The notes below the pieces were generated by a model. It was not told the DNA's origin and searched no databases. It saw only the letters and a program-made list of their open reading frames with translations. This document shows positions 44,035 through 51,341 of a DNA stretch of 64,000 bases, in pieces. The translations under genes and the position numbers were made by a program. Position 1 is the stretch's first letter; the number at the start of each line of letters is the position of its first letter. Source of the stretch: DATBDN01 sp963715995 (lineage in GTDB: Bacteria; Actinomycetota; Thermoleophilia; Solirubrobacterales; Thermoleophilaceae); NCBI GenBank assembly GCA_963715995.1, contig OY970283.1, forward strand, positions 1,612,001 to 1,676,000. Direction: 5' to 3'.

Positions 44035-44039
44035 AAGCC

Positions 44040-44084
44040 CGAGTTTCACATTGAGCCGATATACGCGGCTTAATGTGAAACTCG
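44040..44084 (+). repeat. Nested palindrome H6 (45 bases)
   Basis: Outer arms CGAGTTTCACATT/AATGTGAAACTCG pair perfectly over 13 bp, with inner AGCCG/CGGCT around ATATACG. The centre at 44062 is exactly 50 bases from that of H5. The 5-base spacers before H5 and H6 read ATGCC and AAGCC. Confidence 0.87.
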
Positions 44085-44119
44085 TGACGAGGAGCGGCCC
44101 CGCGAGCGAAAGAGCGAGA

Positions 44120-44211
44120 GCGCGACCAACGGCGGCACCGCGAGCGAGCACCGATCCCTCTTAGTTGCCCAACGGAGGGTCGGTGCTCGCGAACCACGCC
44201 GCCTGAGCCCT
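44120..44211 (+). repeat. Module C, copy 2, with a 47-base hairpin
   Basis: Counterpart of 9962-10053 with the same length (92 bases). The hairpin at 44144-44190 keeps both arms exactly while most of the loop changes, apart from the conserved GTTGCCCA. Confidence 0.8.
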
Positions 44212-44268
44212 CGCCAAAACCACGCCGCTCGAGCCCTCGCGCGAACCACGCCCCCGAGCCCTGGCCGA
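44191..44268 (+). repeat. Three tandem 26-base units after module C
   Basis: Units of the form gAACCACGCC..GAGCCCT begin at 44191, 44217 and 44243, exactly 26 bases apart. Copy 1 of the element has a single such unit at 10033. The repeat suggests local expansion at the trailing edge. Confidence 0.7.
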
Positions 44269-44323
44269 TGAGTTTCCCCACCCAGCGCCGTCCTACAGGC
44301 GTCCAGCAAAACAAGGAGGGGTT

Positions 44324-44710
44324 GTGACCAGCACCAAGACCCGCATCGAGAAGATCGCCAACGTGGTGATCCCGGTCGACGACGTCGACCAGGCGATCGA
44401 CTTCTACACCAGCAAGCTCAGCTTCGAGAAGCGCCTCGACGTGCCGTTCGGCGGCCAGTACCGCTGGGTCGAGGTCGGGCTCGGTGAGACCGAGACCACG
44501 ATCGCGCTGGCACCCCCGCCGCCCGGCAAGACCGCCGGCAAGCGCGAAACCGGGATCACCCTCCACACCGGGGACATCAAGGGCCTGCACGCCGAGCTGA
44601 AGGACGCCGGGGTCGACGTCGACGCCGAGATCAGCGAGATGGGCGACCCGGTGCCGCCGATGTTCTGGCTCCGCGATCCCGAGGGGAACGTGCTGCTGGT
44701 CGTCGGCTGA
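44324..44710 (+). CDS. VOC-family (glyoxalase/bleomycin-resistance-like) protein
   Basis: This 128-residue protein is a single VOC unit. It opens with 'IEKIANVVIPVDDVDQAIDFYTSKLSFEKRLD', the first beta-alpha-beta module, and ends 'PMFWLRDPEGNVLLVV', where the metal-binding Glu/Asn edge lies. The His ligand of classic glyoxalases is replaced by Asn-Val, so activity is uncertain. It has a real Shine-Dalgarno sequence (AAGGAGG at 44313-44319) before GTG 44324, unlike most neighbours. Confidence 0.82.
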   Translation: MTSTKTRIEKIANVVIPVDDVDQAIDFYTSKLSFEKRLDVPFGGQYRWVEVGLGETETTIALAPPPPGKTAGKRETGITLHTGDIKGLHAELKDAGVDVDAEISEMGDPVPPMFWLRDPEGNVLLVVG

Positions 44711-44801
44711 CCGGCCGAGAGAGTGGCGCGCCGCGGATGTGGCGGCGGCGCGCCACGGATCTCGTCGATCGCGAAAGTCCGCATCGAGCCGGTCTGAGCC
44801 T

Positions 44802-44807
44802 TACCAT
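44802..44807 (+). promoter_or_regulatory. Predicted -10 of the 109-residue membrane protein gene
   Basis: TACCAT lies 9 bases before ATG 44817, with no ribosome site. Inferred. Confidence 0.4.
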
Positions 44808-44816
44808 CGGTTGGGC

Positions 44817-45146
44817 ATGGAGTTCTCGCAATTCGACAGGCACCCGGCGTACGCCAGCACCGGTGACCGCCGCCGCGGCGAGGATCGCCGCGCTGCGCTG
44901 CGCCGCGACCGCGATCGCGCCGAGCGCATGCGCGACCTCGCCGCTTTCGCGATCGCCATGTGCGGCGGGCTGGCTGTGCTCTACCTGTTCTTCGTGGCGA
45001 TCGGCACGGTGCAGATCGGCGACGCCGTCGCCGCGACGATCGGCGCGCTGGTGCTGGCCGTCATCTGGCTTCTGGCGTTCTCGTGGCGGCTGCGGACGGG
45101 TGCGCTCGTGGTGCAGCGCCCAGACCGCGAACGCCGGGGATTCTGA
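44817..45146 (+). CDS. Small membrane protein with charged N-terminus (109 residues)
   Basis: MEFSQFDRHPAYASTGDRRR leads into a highly basic-acidic stretch of about 20 residues, then two membrane helices ('LAAFAIAMCGGLAVLYLFFVAIG', 'AVAATIGALVLAVIWLLAFSW') and a basic tail. I do not recognise a family. The codon pattern is typical for the genome. Its last 86 bases overlap the convergent membrane protein gene, the second largest tail-to-tail overlap here. Confidence 0.65.
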   Translation: MEFSQFDRHPAYASTGDRRRGEDRRAALRRDRDRAERMRDLAAFAIAMCGGLAVLYLFFVAIGTVQIGDAVAATIGALVLAVIWLLAFSWRLRTGALVVQRPDRERRGF

Positions 45147-46326
45147 CCGTCGCGCCCCAGGCACGCGCGAAGTAGTAGACGGCCAGCGGGACGGTCCACG
45201 ACAGGTAGAACGCGCACAGCGCCGCCGGTGAGATGGCGAAGAAGCGCTGCGACAGCTGGAGGCAGAGGACTGCGACCAGCGTCGGCAGGAGCGTGCCCGA
45301 CAGCGCATCGGCGGTGATCACCGCCAGCAGGAACGGCTCGTGGTAGGACGAGTTGTCGAGCGGGTCGAGCATGCAGCGCAGGAGCAGCACCAGCGCCAGC
45401 ACGGCCGGTACGCGGTGCAGCGGGTCGCGGCGCGCCCTCCGCGCCAGCACCAGCGGCACGAGCAGGCAGACCCCGATCAGGATCGGCCGCGCGCCCAGTC
45501 CCATCCAGGCCGGCAGCGAGTTGTGCCCGCGCGCGAACGCCGGGTCCGAGTGGTGCGTGAAGGGGAACCAGACGTCGGGCGCCAGCACGAACGTGCCGCG
45601 GATGTCGAGCATCTGGCGCAGGCTCGCCCACAGGCTGCCGGCGTCGACTGCGAGCAGCGGGATCGCGAGCACCGCCGCCACCGCCGCGAAGATCCCGGCT
45701 CCGCGGCGCAGGTGCCGGGGCTCGAGCGCGAGCGCCACGGGCAGCACCACCAGCACGCCCCACTGCTTGTTGGCGACCGTGAGCGCCACCAGCAGGAGCG
45801 CGAGCCAGGGCCTGCCGCGCAGCGCAAAGACGAGCCCGGCGCAGACGAATGCGCCGCCGAGGATCTCCTCGGGGTGCCCCAGGCGCAGTGACGCGGCCAC
45901 GCCCGGGTTGATCACGCACAGCGCGGCCACGGCCAACGCGGCCAGCAGCGGCTGGCGGCGCTCGAGCATGATCTTGGCCAGCCACAACCCGAGCAGGCCG
46001 GCGATCACCAGGCAGGGGAAGACGCCGAAGCGGTAGGCGTCGTTGTAGTAGCGGTTCGGGTCCGGCCCCTGGGTCAGCAGCGAGAGCGCCGCGAACGGCG
46101 CGCGCAGGATCAGCGACAGCGGGCCCATCGCCGGCCGCGCGGCGAGGAACTCGTGCAGGTGGCCATGGATCAGCGCGTTGATCGGGTCGCCGGCGTCGCC
46201 CGGGTAGTCGCTCGGCCACGAGCGCGCGTGGTAGGACAGCAGCGCGCTGGCGGCCACGACGGCCGCCATGCCCGCGCCCAGCGCGGCCCGCGGACGCGCC
46301 GCCAGCCGCTGTACGGCGGTGCTCAC
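45061..46326 (-). CDS. Multi-pass membrane protein, possibly a GT-C/DUF2029-like glycosyltransferase
   Basis: This 421-residue protein has about 10 hydrophobic helices. After the first helix there is an acidic loop 'SDYPGDAGDPINALIHGHLHEF', where GT-C lipid-sugar transferases carry their catalytic acidic residues. 'NPGVAASLRLGHPEEILGGAFVCAG' and 'TVANKQWGVLVVLPVALAL' resemble DUF2029/GT87-like proteins. That assignment is tentative. GTG 46326 overlaps the end of the upstream oxidoreductase gene by 4 bases, so the two may function together in modifying a lipid-linked molecule. Confidence 0.6.
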   Translation of the reverse strand: MSTAVQRLAARPRAALGAGMAAVVAASALLSYHARSWPSDYPGDAGDPINALIHGHLHEFLAARPAMGPLSLILRAPFAALSLLTQGPDPNRYYNDAYRFGVFPCLVIAGLLGLWLAKIMLERRQPLLAALAVAALCVINPGVAASLRLGHPEEILGGAFVCAGLVFALRGRPWLALLLVALTVANKQWGVLVVLPVALALEPRHLRRGAGIFAAVAAVLAIPLLAVDAGSLWASLRQMLDIRGTFVLAPDVWFPFTHHSDPAFARGHNSLPAWMGLGARPILIGVCLLVPLVLARRARRDPLHRVPAVLALVLLLRCMLDPLDNSSYHEPFLLAVITADALSGTLLPTLVAVLCLQLSQRFFAISPAALCAFYLSWTVPLAVYYFARAWGATVRIPGVRGLGAAPRAHPSAAATRTPEAR

Positions 46327-47435
46327 ACCCCGACCGCAGGCGGCGGCCCGGCGAAGTCGGGCGGGGCGATCTTCAGGTAGTGGTCGAACGCCCAGTCGGC
46401 CACGGCGCGGCTGCTGAGCACCCCGAACGCTCGGCGCAGGAGCCGTGGCTGGACGCGGGGGATGAGGCGCTGGCCCTTCAGGAGCGTCTCGAACTTCCAG
46501 CGGTGCGCCTCGTTGAAGCGCTCGTAGCGCTCGAGCGCGGTTGCCCGCGACTGCCGGCCCTCGACGACCGCTCGCAGCTCGCGGCCGAGCGCGATGCCGA
46601 AGTAGAACGCGGTGCGGATGCCCTCGGCCGTCAGCGGCAGGCAATGGCCCGCCGAGTCCCCGGCGAAGAAGATCGGGCCCGGCGCGGTCGCTTCGCGCAG
46701 CCGGTGCGGGATCCAGTTGCCCTGGTAGCGCACCGGCGGCACGTCCAGGTCGCCCGCCAGCAGCACCGTCGTGTCCTTCACGTGGAAGCGCGGGTCGAAC
46801 GAGCCCACGCCAACGCGCAGCTCGGAGCCCGCGGGGAAGCTCCAGGCGTAGCCCTCCGGCACGTAGCGGCGGTCGATCCAGACCTCGAGCTCGCCGCTCG
46901 ACCCGTTCGGGTGCACCTCGAGCCCGCGCGAGAGCGGGGCTTCCGGCGGCTGGTAGACGCCCTCCTCCGCGAGCACGCGGCGCCAGCCGAGCGCGTCGAC
47001 CAATAGCGGCGCCGACAGCTCGCCGCGGTCGGTCAGCACGGTGGTCCCGCGGCGGCCGTCCACCTTTGCCGTCTCGAACTCGAAGTCGCCCTGCGCGGCC
47101 AGCAGCGAGCAGAGCTCGCGGTAGTCGAAGGTGGAGAGCGTCCAGGGCAGCCGCGGCCTGGCACTGCCGTGCGCGGTGTGCACGACCAGCTCGTCGAAGG
47201 TCTGGCGGATCGACGCGCCGACGCCGAGCCGCTCGAGCCAGGCCGTCGGAGCCGCGCACGCCGACGTCTGGCGCTCGCCGATCTCGTAGCGGTCGACGAC
47301 CAGCACGCGCGCGCCCGATCCCGCCAGCTCGCGGGCCACCGACAGGCCGGCGAAGCTCGCCCCGCAGACCAGGACGTCGGCTTCGCCGCTGAGCGGCGTG
47401 CGCTCCGCGCCCCGCTTCGTCTTCCTCACCGGCAC
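46323..47435 (-). CDS. FAD-dependent geranylgeranyl-reductase-family oxidoreductase
   Basis: This 370-residue flavoprotein has the FAD-binding 'VLVCGASFAGLSVARELAGSGARVLVVD' (residues about 20-47) and the second site 'PGPIFFAGDSAGHCLPLTAEGIRTAFYFG', as in geranylgeranyl reductases and related prenyl reductases. It probably saturates an isoprenoid chain such as menaquinone or archaeol-like lipids, or a polyprenol carrier. The substrate is inferred only. GTG 47435 is chosen because TAATCT lies exactly 7 bases upstream. Confidence 0.85.
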   Translation of the reverse strand: MPVRKTKRGAERTPLSGEADVLVCGASFAGLSVARELAGSGARVLVVDRYEIGERQTSACAAPTAWLERLGVGASIRQTFDELVVHTAHGSARPRLPWTLSTFDYRELCSLLAAQGDFEFETAKVDGRRGTTVLTDRGELSAPLLVDALGWRRVLAEEGVYQPPEAPLSRGLEVHPNGSSGELEVWIDRRYVPEGYAWSFPAGSELRVGVGSFDPRFHVKDTTVLLAGDLDVPPVRYQGNWIPHRLREATAPGPIFFAGDSAGHCLPLTAEGIRTAFYFGIALGRELRAVVEGRQSRATALERYERFNEAHRWKFETLLKGQRLIPRVQPRLLRRAFGVLSSRAVADWAFDHYLKIAPPDFAGPPPAVGV

Positions 47436-47442
47436 GGGTTCG

Positions 47443-47448
47443 AGATTA
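47443..47448 (-). promoter_or_regulatory. Predicted -10 of the FAD oxidoreductase gene, overlapping a stop codon
   Basis: TAATCT on the minus strand lies 7 bases before GTG 47435. Its TAA is the stop codon of the upstream transporter gene. Confidence 0.5.
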
Positions 47449-48267
47449 TGCGAGGGCCAGGGCGACCACCCCGGCCACGACCACGCCGGCACCGGCCAGC
47501 CGCGCCCGGCCAACCTGCTCGCCCAGGAACACGCCGCCGGCAGCGACCGCGATCACCACGCTGGTCTCGCGCAGCGCCTGCACGCCCGGGACGTAGGCCT
47601 GCGGCGCCAGCCTGATGGCCGCCAGCGCGATGCCGAAGGCGCCGAACATGGCAATGCCGGCGAGCAGGATCGGCGGACGCAGCTCGGCGCGCAGCGACCT
47701 GCGGCGGCCGATCCAGAGCGGGTAGACGAGCGCCGAGGGCAGCACCACCAGCTCGAGGTAGGTGAACGGCTGCGCGTGACGCAGCCCGGCCTTGTCGAGC
47801 AGCGTGTAGGAGGCAACCGTTGTGCCGATCGCGAGCGCAAAGAGCAGCGGCTCGCGCCCGCCGGCCCGCATTCCGCGCACGAGCACGACGCCGGTCGCGA
47901 CCAGGGCCACTCCCGCGACCGTCAGCGCGTGGAGCCCGGTGCCCAGCACGACGACGCTGAACAGCGCCACCAGCAGCGGCGCCGACCCACGTGCCACGGG
48001 GTAGACGAGCGACAGCTCGCCCCGGTCGTAGGCGGCGGCGAGCAGCGCGAAGTAGGCCACCTCCAGGGCCGCCGATCCGGCCAGGTAGCCCCAGGCGCCC
48101 GCGTGTATGTCCCAGGTGAGCGCGGCAACGGGCGCGAACACGACCGTGCCCGTGATCAGGGCGACGGCCGTCGCCGCCTGGCTGTCGCGCGCGCGTGCGA
48201 GCAGCAGGTTCCAGAGCGCATGCACGAAGGCAGATGCGATGGCCAGTCCGAAAGCGGCGATCGGCAC
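47446..48267 (-). CDS. EamA/DMT-family transporter
   Basis: This 273-residue protein has 10 hydrophobic helices in two EamA halves ('SAFVHALWNLLLARARDSQAATAVALITG', and 'YTLLDKAGLRHAQPFTYLELVVLPSALVYPLW' opening the second). The GxxLxGExx-type motif 'AAGGVFLGEQVGRARLAGAGVVVAGVV' lies at the end. It is a likely metabolite exporter of unknown substrate. GTG 48267 gives MPIAAFGLAIASAFVHALW, the usual beginning; the minus-strand hexamer TAGAAA lies 8 bases upstream. Confidence 0.88.
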   Translation of the reverse strand: MPIAAFGLAIASAFVHALWNLLLARARDSQAATAVALITGTVVFAPVAALTWDIHAGAWGYLAGSAALEVAYFALLAAAYDRGELSLVYPVARGSAPLLVALFSVVVLGTGLHALTVAGVALVATGVVLVRGMRAGGREPLLFALAIGTTVASYTLLDKAGLRHAQPFTYLELVVLPSALVYPLWIGRRRSLRAELRPPILLAGIAMFGAFGIALAAIRLAPQAYVPGVQALRETSVVIAVAAGGVFLGEQVGRARLAGAGVVVAGVVALALA

Positions 48268-48312
48268 CGACCGGGTTTCTAGCGCCCGGGCCGGATCTCG
48301 CCCGCTCTTGGC

Positions 48313-48318
48313 TAGGCT
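48313..48318 (+). promoter_or_regulatory. Predicted -10 of rpsA
   Basis: TAGGCT lies 9 bases before ATG 48328 with no Shine-Dalgarno sequence, so a leaderless mRNA is predicted for S1 itself. Confidence 0.5.
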
Positions 48319-48327
48319 TGCGCCCTC

Positions 48328-49995
48328 ATGTCCGCACTTGAAGAGCAACCAACGACTACCGCGCCCACCATCGACTACGACTCGACGTTCGTCTACTTCG
48401 AAGAAGGAGACGTCGTCACCGGAAAAGTCGTCCGAATCGACCGGGACGAGGTCCTGGTCGACATCGGATACAAGAGCGAAGGGGTCATTCCCTCCAACGA
48501 GCTCTCGATCCGGAAGTCGGTCGATCCTCACGACGAGGTGGAGCTGGGCGAGGAGGTCGACGCGCTCGTCCTCACCAAGGAGGACCAGGACGGACGGCTG
48601 ATCCTGTCCAAGAAGCGGGCTCGCTTCGAGAAGGCTTGGCGCACCATCGAGCGTGCCGCCGAGTCCGGCGAGGCCGTCATCGGCACGGTCATCGAAGTGG
48701 TCAAGGGCGGCTTGATCGTCGACCTCGGAGTGCGCGGCTTCCTGCCCGCGTCGCTCGTCGACATCCGCCGCGTCCAGAACCTGGACGAGTTCATGGGCGA
48801 GAAGATCGAGTGCCGCGTGATCGAGCTGAACCGCTCGCGCAACAACGTCGTTCTCTCGCGTCGCGCCGTGCTCGAGGAGGAGCGCAAGGAGCAGCGCCAG
48901 GAGATCCTGGATCGCCTCCAGCCCGGCATGGTGGTGGAGGGCGCGATCTCGAACATCGTCGACTTCGGCGCGTTCGTGGACCTGAACGGCATCGACGGCC
49001 TGATCCACATCTCCGAGCTGTCCTGGAGCCATGTGAACCACCCGTCGGAGATCCTCAACATCGGCGACGTCGTGCCGGTCAAGGTGCTGGACATCGACCG
49101 CGACCGCCAGCGCATCTCCCTGGGCCTCAAGCAGACCCAGGAGGATCCGTGGCAGCGCGTCGTCAACACCTACCGGGTGGGCGACGAGCTCGAGGGCACG
49201 GTCACGAAGGTCGTGGCCTTCGGCGCGTTCGTCGAGATCCTGGATGGCGTCGAGGGGCTCGTGCACATCTCAGAGCTCGCTCACCATCACGTTGAGAACC
49301 CGCGCGAGGTCGTCGACCCGGGCCAGGAGGTCAAGGTCAAGATCCTCGAGATCGACGCCGAGCGCCGCCGCCTGTCGCTGTCGGTCAAGCGCGTCGAGGG
49401 TCAGAACCTGCCGCTGCGCACGCCGCCTGCGGGCTCGCCCGACGCACACGTCTCCGAGGGCGACCTCGCCGACGTGCCCGACTACGGTCTCTCCGACGAC
49501 GTCTTCGCGGGCCAGGAGCCCGGCGTCGACCAGCACGTCGCCGGCCTGGCCGCCGCCGCCGAGGCCTTCGGAACGCCCGAGCAGCAGGCCGCGTTCGCGC
49601 AGCCCGCAACCGAGGAGGCACCGGTGCCGACCGAGTCGGCCGAGGATGCCGCTCCGGTGGACGCCGAGGCCGCCGACGAGGTCGGCGCGGAAGCAGCCGA
49701 GGTCCAGCCGGAGGCTGAGCCCGAGGTCGCCGCCGAGCCCGCTGAGGCTGCCGCCGAGCCCGAGGCCGCCGCTGAGCCCGCTGAGCCCGAGCCCGAGGCT
49801 GCCGCCGAGCCCGAGCCTGAGGCCGCCGCGGAGCCGGAGCCCGAGGCTGCAGAGCCCGAGCCCGAAGCCGCCGCGGAGCCGGAGCTTGAGGCTGCAGAGC
49901 CCGAGCCCGAAGCCGCCGCGGAGCCCGAGCCCGAGGCCGCAGAGCCCGAGGCCGCCGCAGAGCCTGAGCCCGAGCCGGCTGACGGCGACGCCTGA
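48328..49995 (+). CDS. rpsA: 30S ribosomal protein S1 with a long acidic repeat tail
   Basis: This 555-residue protein has four S1 RNA-binding domains (about residues 25-95, 112-175, 195-265, 280-350). The third and fourth have the classic 'GAFVDLNGIDGLIHISELSW' and 'GAFVEILDGVEGLVHISELA'. S1 unfolds mRNA at the ribosome. After about residue 360 the sequence changes to a linker and then roughly 110 residues almost wholly of Glu, Pro and Ala (PEPEAAAE-type repeats, bases 49700-49990). Actinobacterial S1 often has an unstructured tail, but this degree of repetition is notable and probably varies in length. The mRNA appears leaderless. Confidence 0.95.
   Translation: MSALEEQPTTTAPTIDYDSTFVYFEEGDVVTGKVVRIDRDEVLVDIGYKSEGVIPSNELSIRKSVDPHDEVELGEEVDALVLTKEDQDGRLILSKKRARFEKAWRTIERAAESGEAVIGTVIEVVKGGLIVDLGVRGFLPASLVDIRRVQNLDEFMGEKIECRVIELNRSRNNVVLSRRAVLEEERKEQRQEILDRLQPGMVVEGAISNIVDFGAFVDLNGIDGLIHISELSWSHVNHPSEILNIGDVVPVKVLDIDRDRQRISLGLKQTQEDPWQRVVNTYRVGDELEGTVTKVVAFGAFVEILDGVEGLVHISELAHHHVENPREVVDPGQEVKVKILEIDAERRRLSLSVKRVEGQNLPLRTPPAGSPDAHVSEGDLADVPDYGLSDDVFAGQEPGVDQHVAGLAAAAEAFGTPEQQAAFAQPATEEAPVPTESAEDAAPVDAEAADEVGAEAAEVQPEAEPEVAAEPAEAAAEPEAAAEPAEPEPEAAAEPEPEAAAEPEPEAAEPEPEAAAEPELEAAEPEPEAAAEPEPEAAEPEAAAEPEPEPADGDA
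49700..49990 (+). repeat. GAG-CCC-GAG-type coding repeat in the rpsA tail
   Basis: Units such as GAGCCCGAGCCCGAGGCTGC recur many times, encoding EPEPEAA blocks. Codons alternate between GCC and GCT/GCA, so the array is old or selected at protein level rather than freshly slipped. Confidence 0.75.
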
Positions 49996-50007
49996 GCGGG
50001 GATCGCG

Positions 50008-50616
50008 CTGACGCGCGTCCCCTTCGTGGGCCTGACGGGCGGAATCGGTGCCGGGAAGTCGGAGGCGCTTGGCGCCCTCGAGCGCCTGGGCGCTGCAACG
50101 CTGTCTACCGACGCGGTCACGCACGAGCTCCTCGCCTCGGATGAGGTCCGCGATCTGCTGGTGGCCGAACTCGGCCCCGAGGTGGCGCCCGAGGGGCGCA
50201 TCGACCGCTCCGTCGTGGCCTCGCGCGTGTTCGGCGACGAGGAGCGCACCAAATGGCTCGAGGGCGTGCTCTGGCCGCGTGTCGGCGAGAGAGTTGCCCG
50301 GTTCCGGGAATCTGTAGAGGGTCAGCCCGCGGCAGTCGTCGAGGTGCCGTTGCTGTTCGAGTCAGGGATGGAAGCCGTGTTCGACAAGACCATCGCCGTG
50401 ATTGCCGACGAGGGCGTGCGCGGCGAGCGCGCGGCTGCCCGCGGCCACGAGCTGGTCGAGGCACGCACCGCGCGCCAGCTGAGCCAGGACGAAAAGGCGC
50501 AGCGTGCGGATTTCGTGGTCCACAACGACGGCACGGTCGGGGAGCTCGAGGTCAAGCTGTCGGAGGTGCTTGAGAAGCTGAAGGCCGATGGCCCCGACAG
50601 CGGCAGCGACGTCTAG
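50008..50616 (+). CDS. coaE: Dephospho-CoA kinase, probable CTG start
   Basis: CoaE phosphorylates dephospho-CoA, the last step of coenzyme A synthesis. The P-loop 'GLTGGIGAGKS', 'LSTDAVTHELL', 'VVEVPLLFESG' and the lid 'RTARQLSQDEKAQRADFVVHNDG' are intact. The only standard start, GTG 50026, gives MGLTGG and deletes the first beta strand. CTG 50008 restores x-TRVPFVGLTGG, as in homologues. It lies 12 bases after rpsA, a usual rpsA-coaE pairing. It overlaps the next gene by 29 bases. Confidence 0.93.
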   Translation: MTRVPFVGLTGGIGAGKSEALGALERLGAATLSTDAVTHELLASDEVRDLLVAELGPEVAPEGRIDRSVVASRVFGDEERTKWLEGVLWPRVGERVARFRESVEGQPAAVVEVPLLFESGMEAVFDKTIAVIADEGVRGERAAARGHELVEARTARQLSQDEKAQRADFVVHNDGTVGELEVKLSEVLEKLKADGPDSGSDV

Positions 50617-51241
50617 GAGCACGAGCAGCCGCCCGTCGGCTGCCGCCCGTCGCGCCGCGCGCGTGCGCAAGCGGCGCCTGCGTGCCGGCGTTGCCGTGCT
50701 GGCGCTCGCCGGGCTGGTGGCGCTGATCGGCACGCACCCGCTGAAGCACGCGGTCCAGGAGATCACCCTCCCGCTGCGCCACGAGGACATCATCCGCCAG
50801 CAGGCGCATGACAAGGGTCTCGACCCGGCGCTGGTGGCCGCGGTCATCTACCAGGAGTCCAAGTTCGCCGACCGCACGAGCGCGGCGGGCGCACGCGGGC
50901 TGATGCAGATCACCCCGGACACGGCCCGCTTCATCGCGAAGAAGTCGGGCGGCGTCCGCTTCACGATGGAGGACCTGAGCACCCCGCAGATCAACATCGC
51001 CTACGGCACCTGGTACCTGCGCTGGCTGCTCGACCGCTACGACGGTCGCAAGACGCTCGCGATCGCCGCCTACAACGCGGGCTTCGGCCACGTGGACGAC
51101 TGGGTCCGAGCGGCCGGGGGACCGGATGCGTTCGACCCGAAGACCGACATCCCGTATCCCGAGACGCGCAACTACGTGCAGCAGGTCCTCGAGCGGCGTG
51201 GCGACTACGCCCGCCACTACTCGCGCGAGCTCGGTCTCTGA
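50588..51241 (+). CDS. Membrane-anchored lytic transglycosylase (SLT domain)
   Basis: This 217-residue protein has a basic N-terminus and a hydrophobic anchor ('AGVAVLALAGLVALIGTHPL'). The SLT/Slt70-like domain has catalytic Glu in 'AVIYQESKFADRTSAAGARGLMQITPDTA', then 'NIAYGTWYLRWLLDRYDG' and 'AIAAYNAGFGHVDDWV'. It should cleave peptidoglycan glycan strands, producing 1,6-anhydromuramyl ends. ATG 50588 lies within the 3' end of coaE. Confidence 0.9.
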   Translation: MAPTAAATSRSTSSRPSAAARRAARVRKRRLRAGVAVLALAGLVALIGTHPLKHAVQEITLPLRHEDIIRQQAHDKGLDPALVAAVIYQESKFADRTSAAGARGLMQITPDTARFIAKKSGGVRFTMEDLSTPQINIAYGTWYLRWLLDRYDGRKTLAIAAYNAGFGHVDDWVRAAGGPDAFDPKTDIPYPETRNYVQQVLERRGDYARHYSRELGL

Positions 51242-51329
51242 GCGCCGCGTGCGCCTGCGCTGACCCCGTCGAGCGTTTGCGCTGACCCGCCTCGAGCGCC
51301 CAGCGCTCAACTGTTGCCCTCGGAGTGCC

Positions 51330-51335
51330 GATAGT
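51330..51335 (+). promoter_or_regulatory. Possible -10 of the secreted lyase-like gene
   Basis: GATAGT lies 6 bases before ATG 51342. It deviates at the first base from the TANNNT pattern, so it is weaker than the others. Confidence 0.3.
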
Positions 51336-51341
51336 GGGCAA

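Larger units (their letters stand above)
43640..44268 (+). repeat. Composite intergenic repeat element, copy 2
   Basis: This fills most of the 702-base gap between the thioesterase and VOC genes. The order is: 13-mer array, module A (43786-43856), four nested palindromes (43879-44084), module C (44120-44211), and a three-unit 26-base tandem repeat (44191-44268). The order and orientation match copy 1 at 9676-10095, which has only two palindromes. No open frame here has coding features. Known REP or BIME elements keep their stem sequence, whereas here the stem sequence varies and the geometry is kept. Confidence 0.78.

Noticed and set aside
43879..44084. Palindrome array as a CRISPR
   Set aside because: The units are not identical direct repeats; each has different arms. 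The 5-base spacers are far too short and no cas genes are in the window.
51256..51297. Two copies of a TGCGCTGACCC...CGAGCG unit as a regulatory repeat before the secreted lyase-like gene
   Set aside because: Only two imperfect 19-20 base copies, of low complexity, with no other occurrence seen in the window. Too weak to call.
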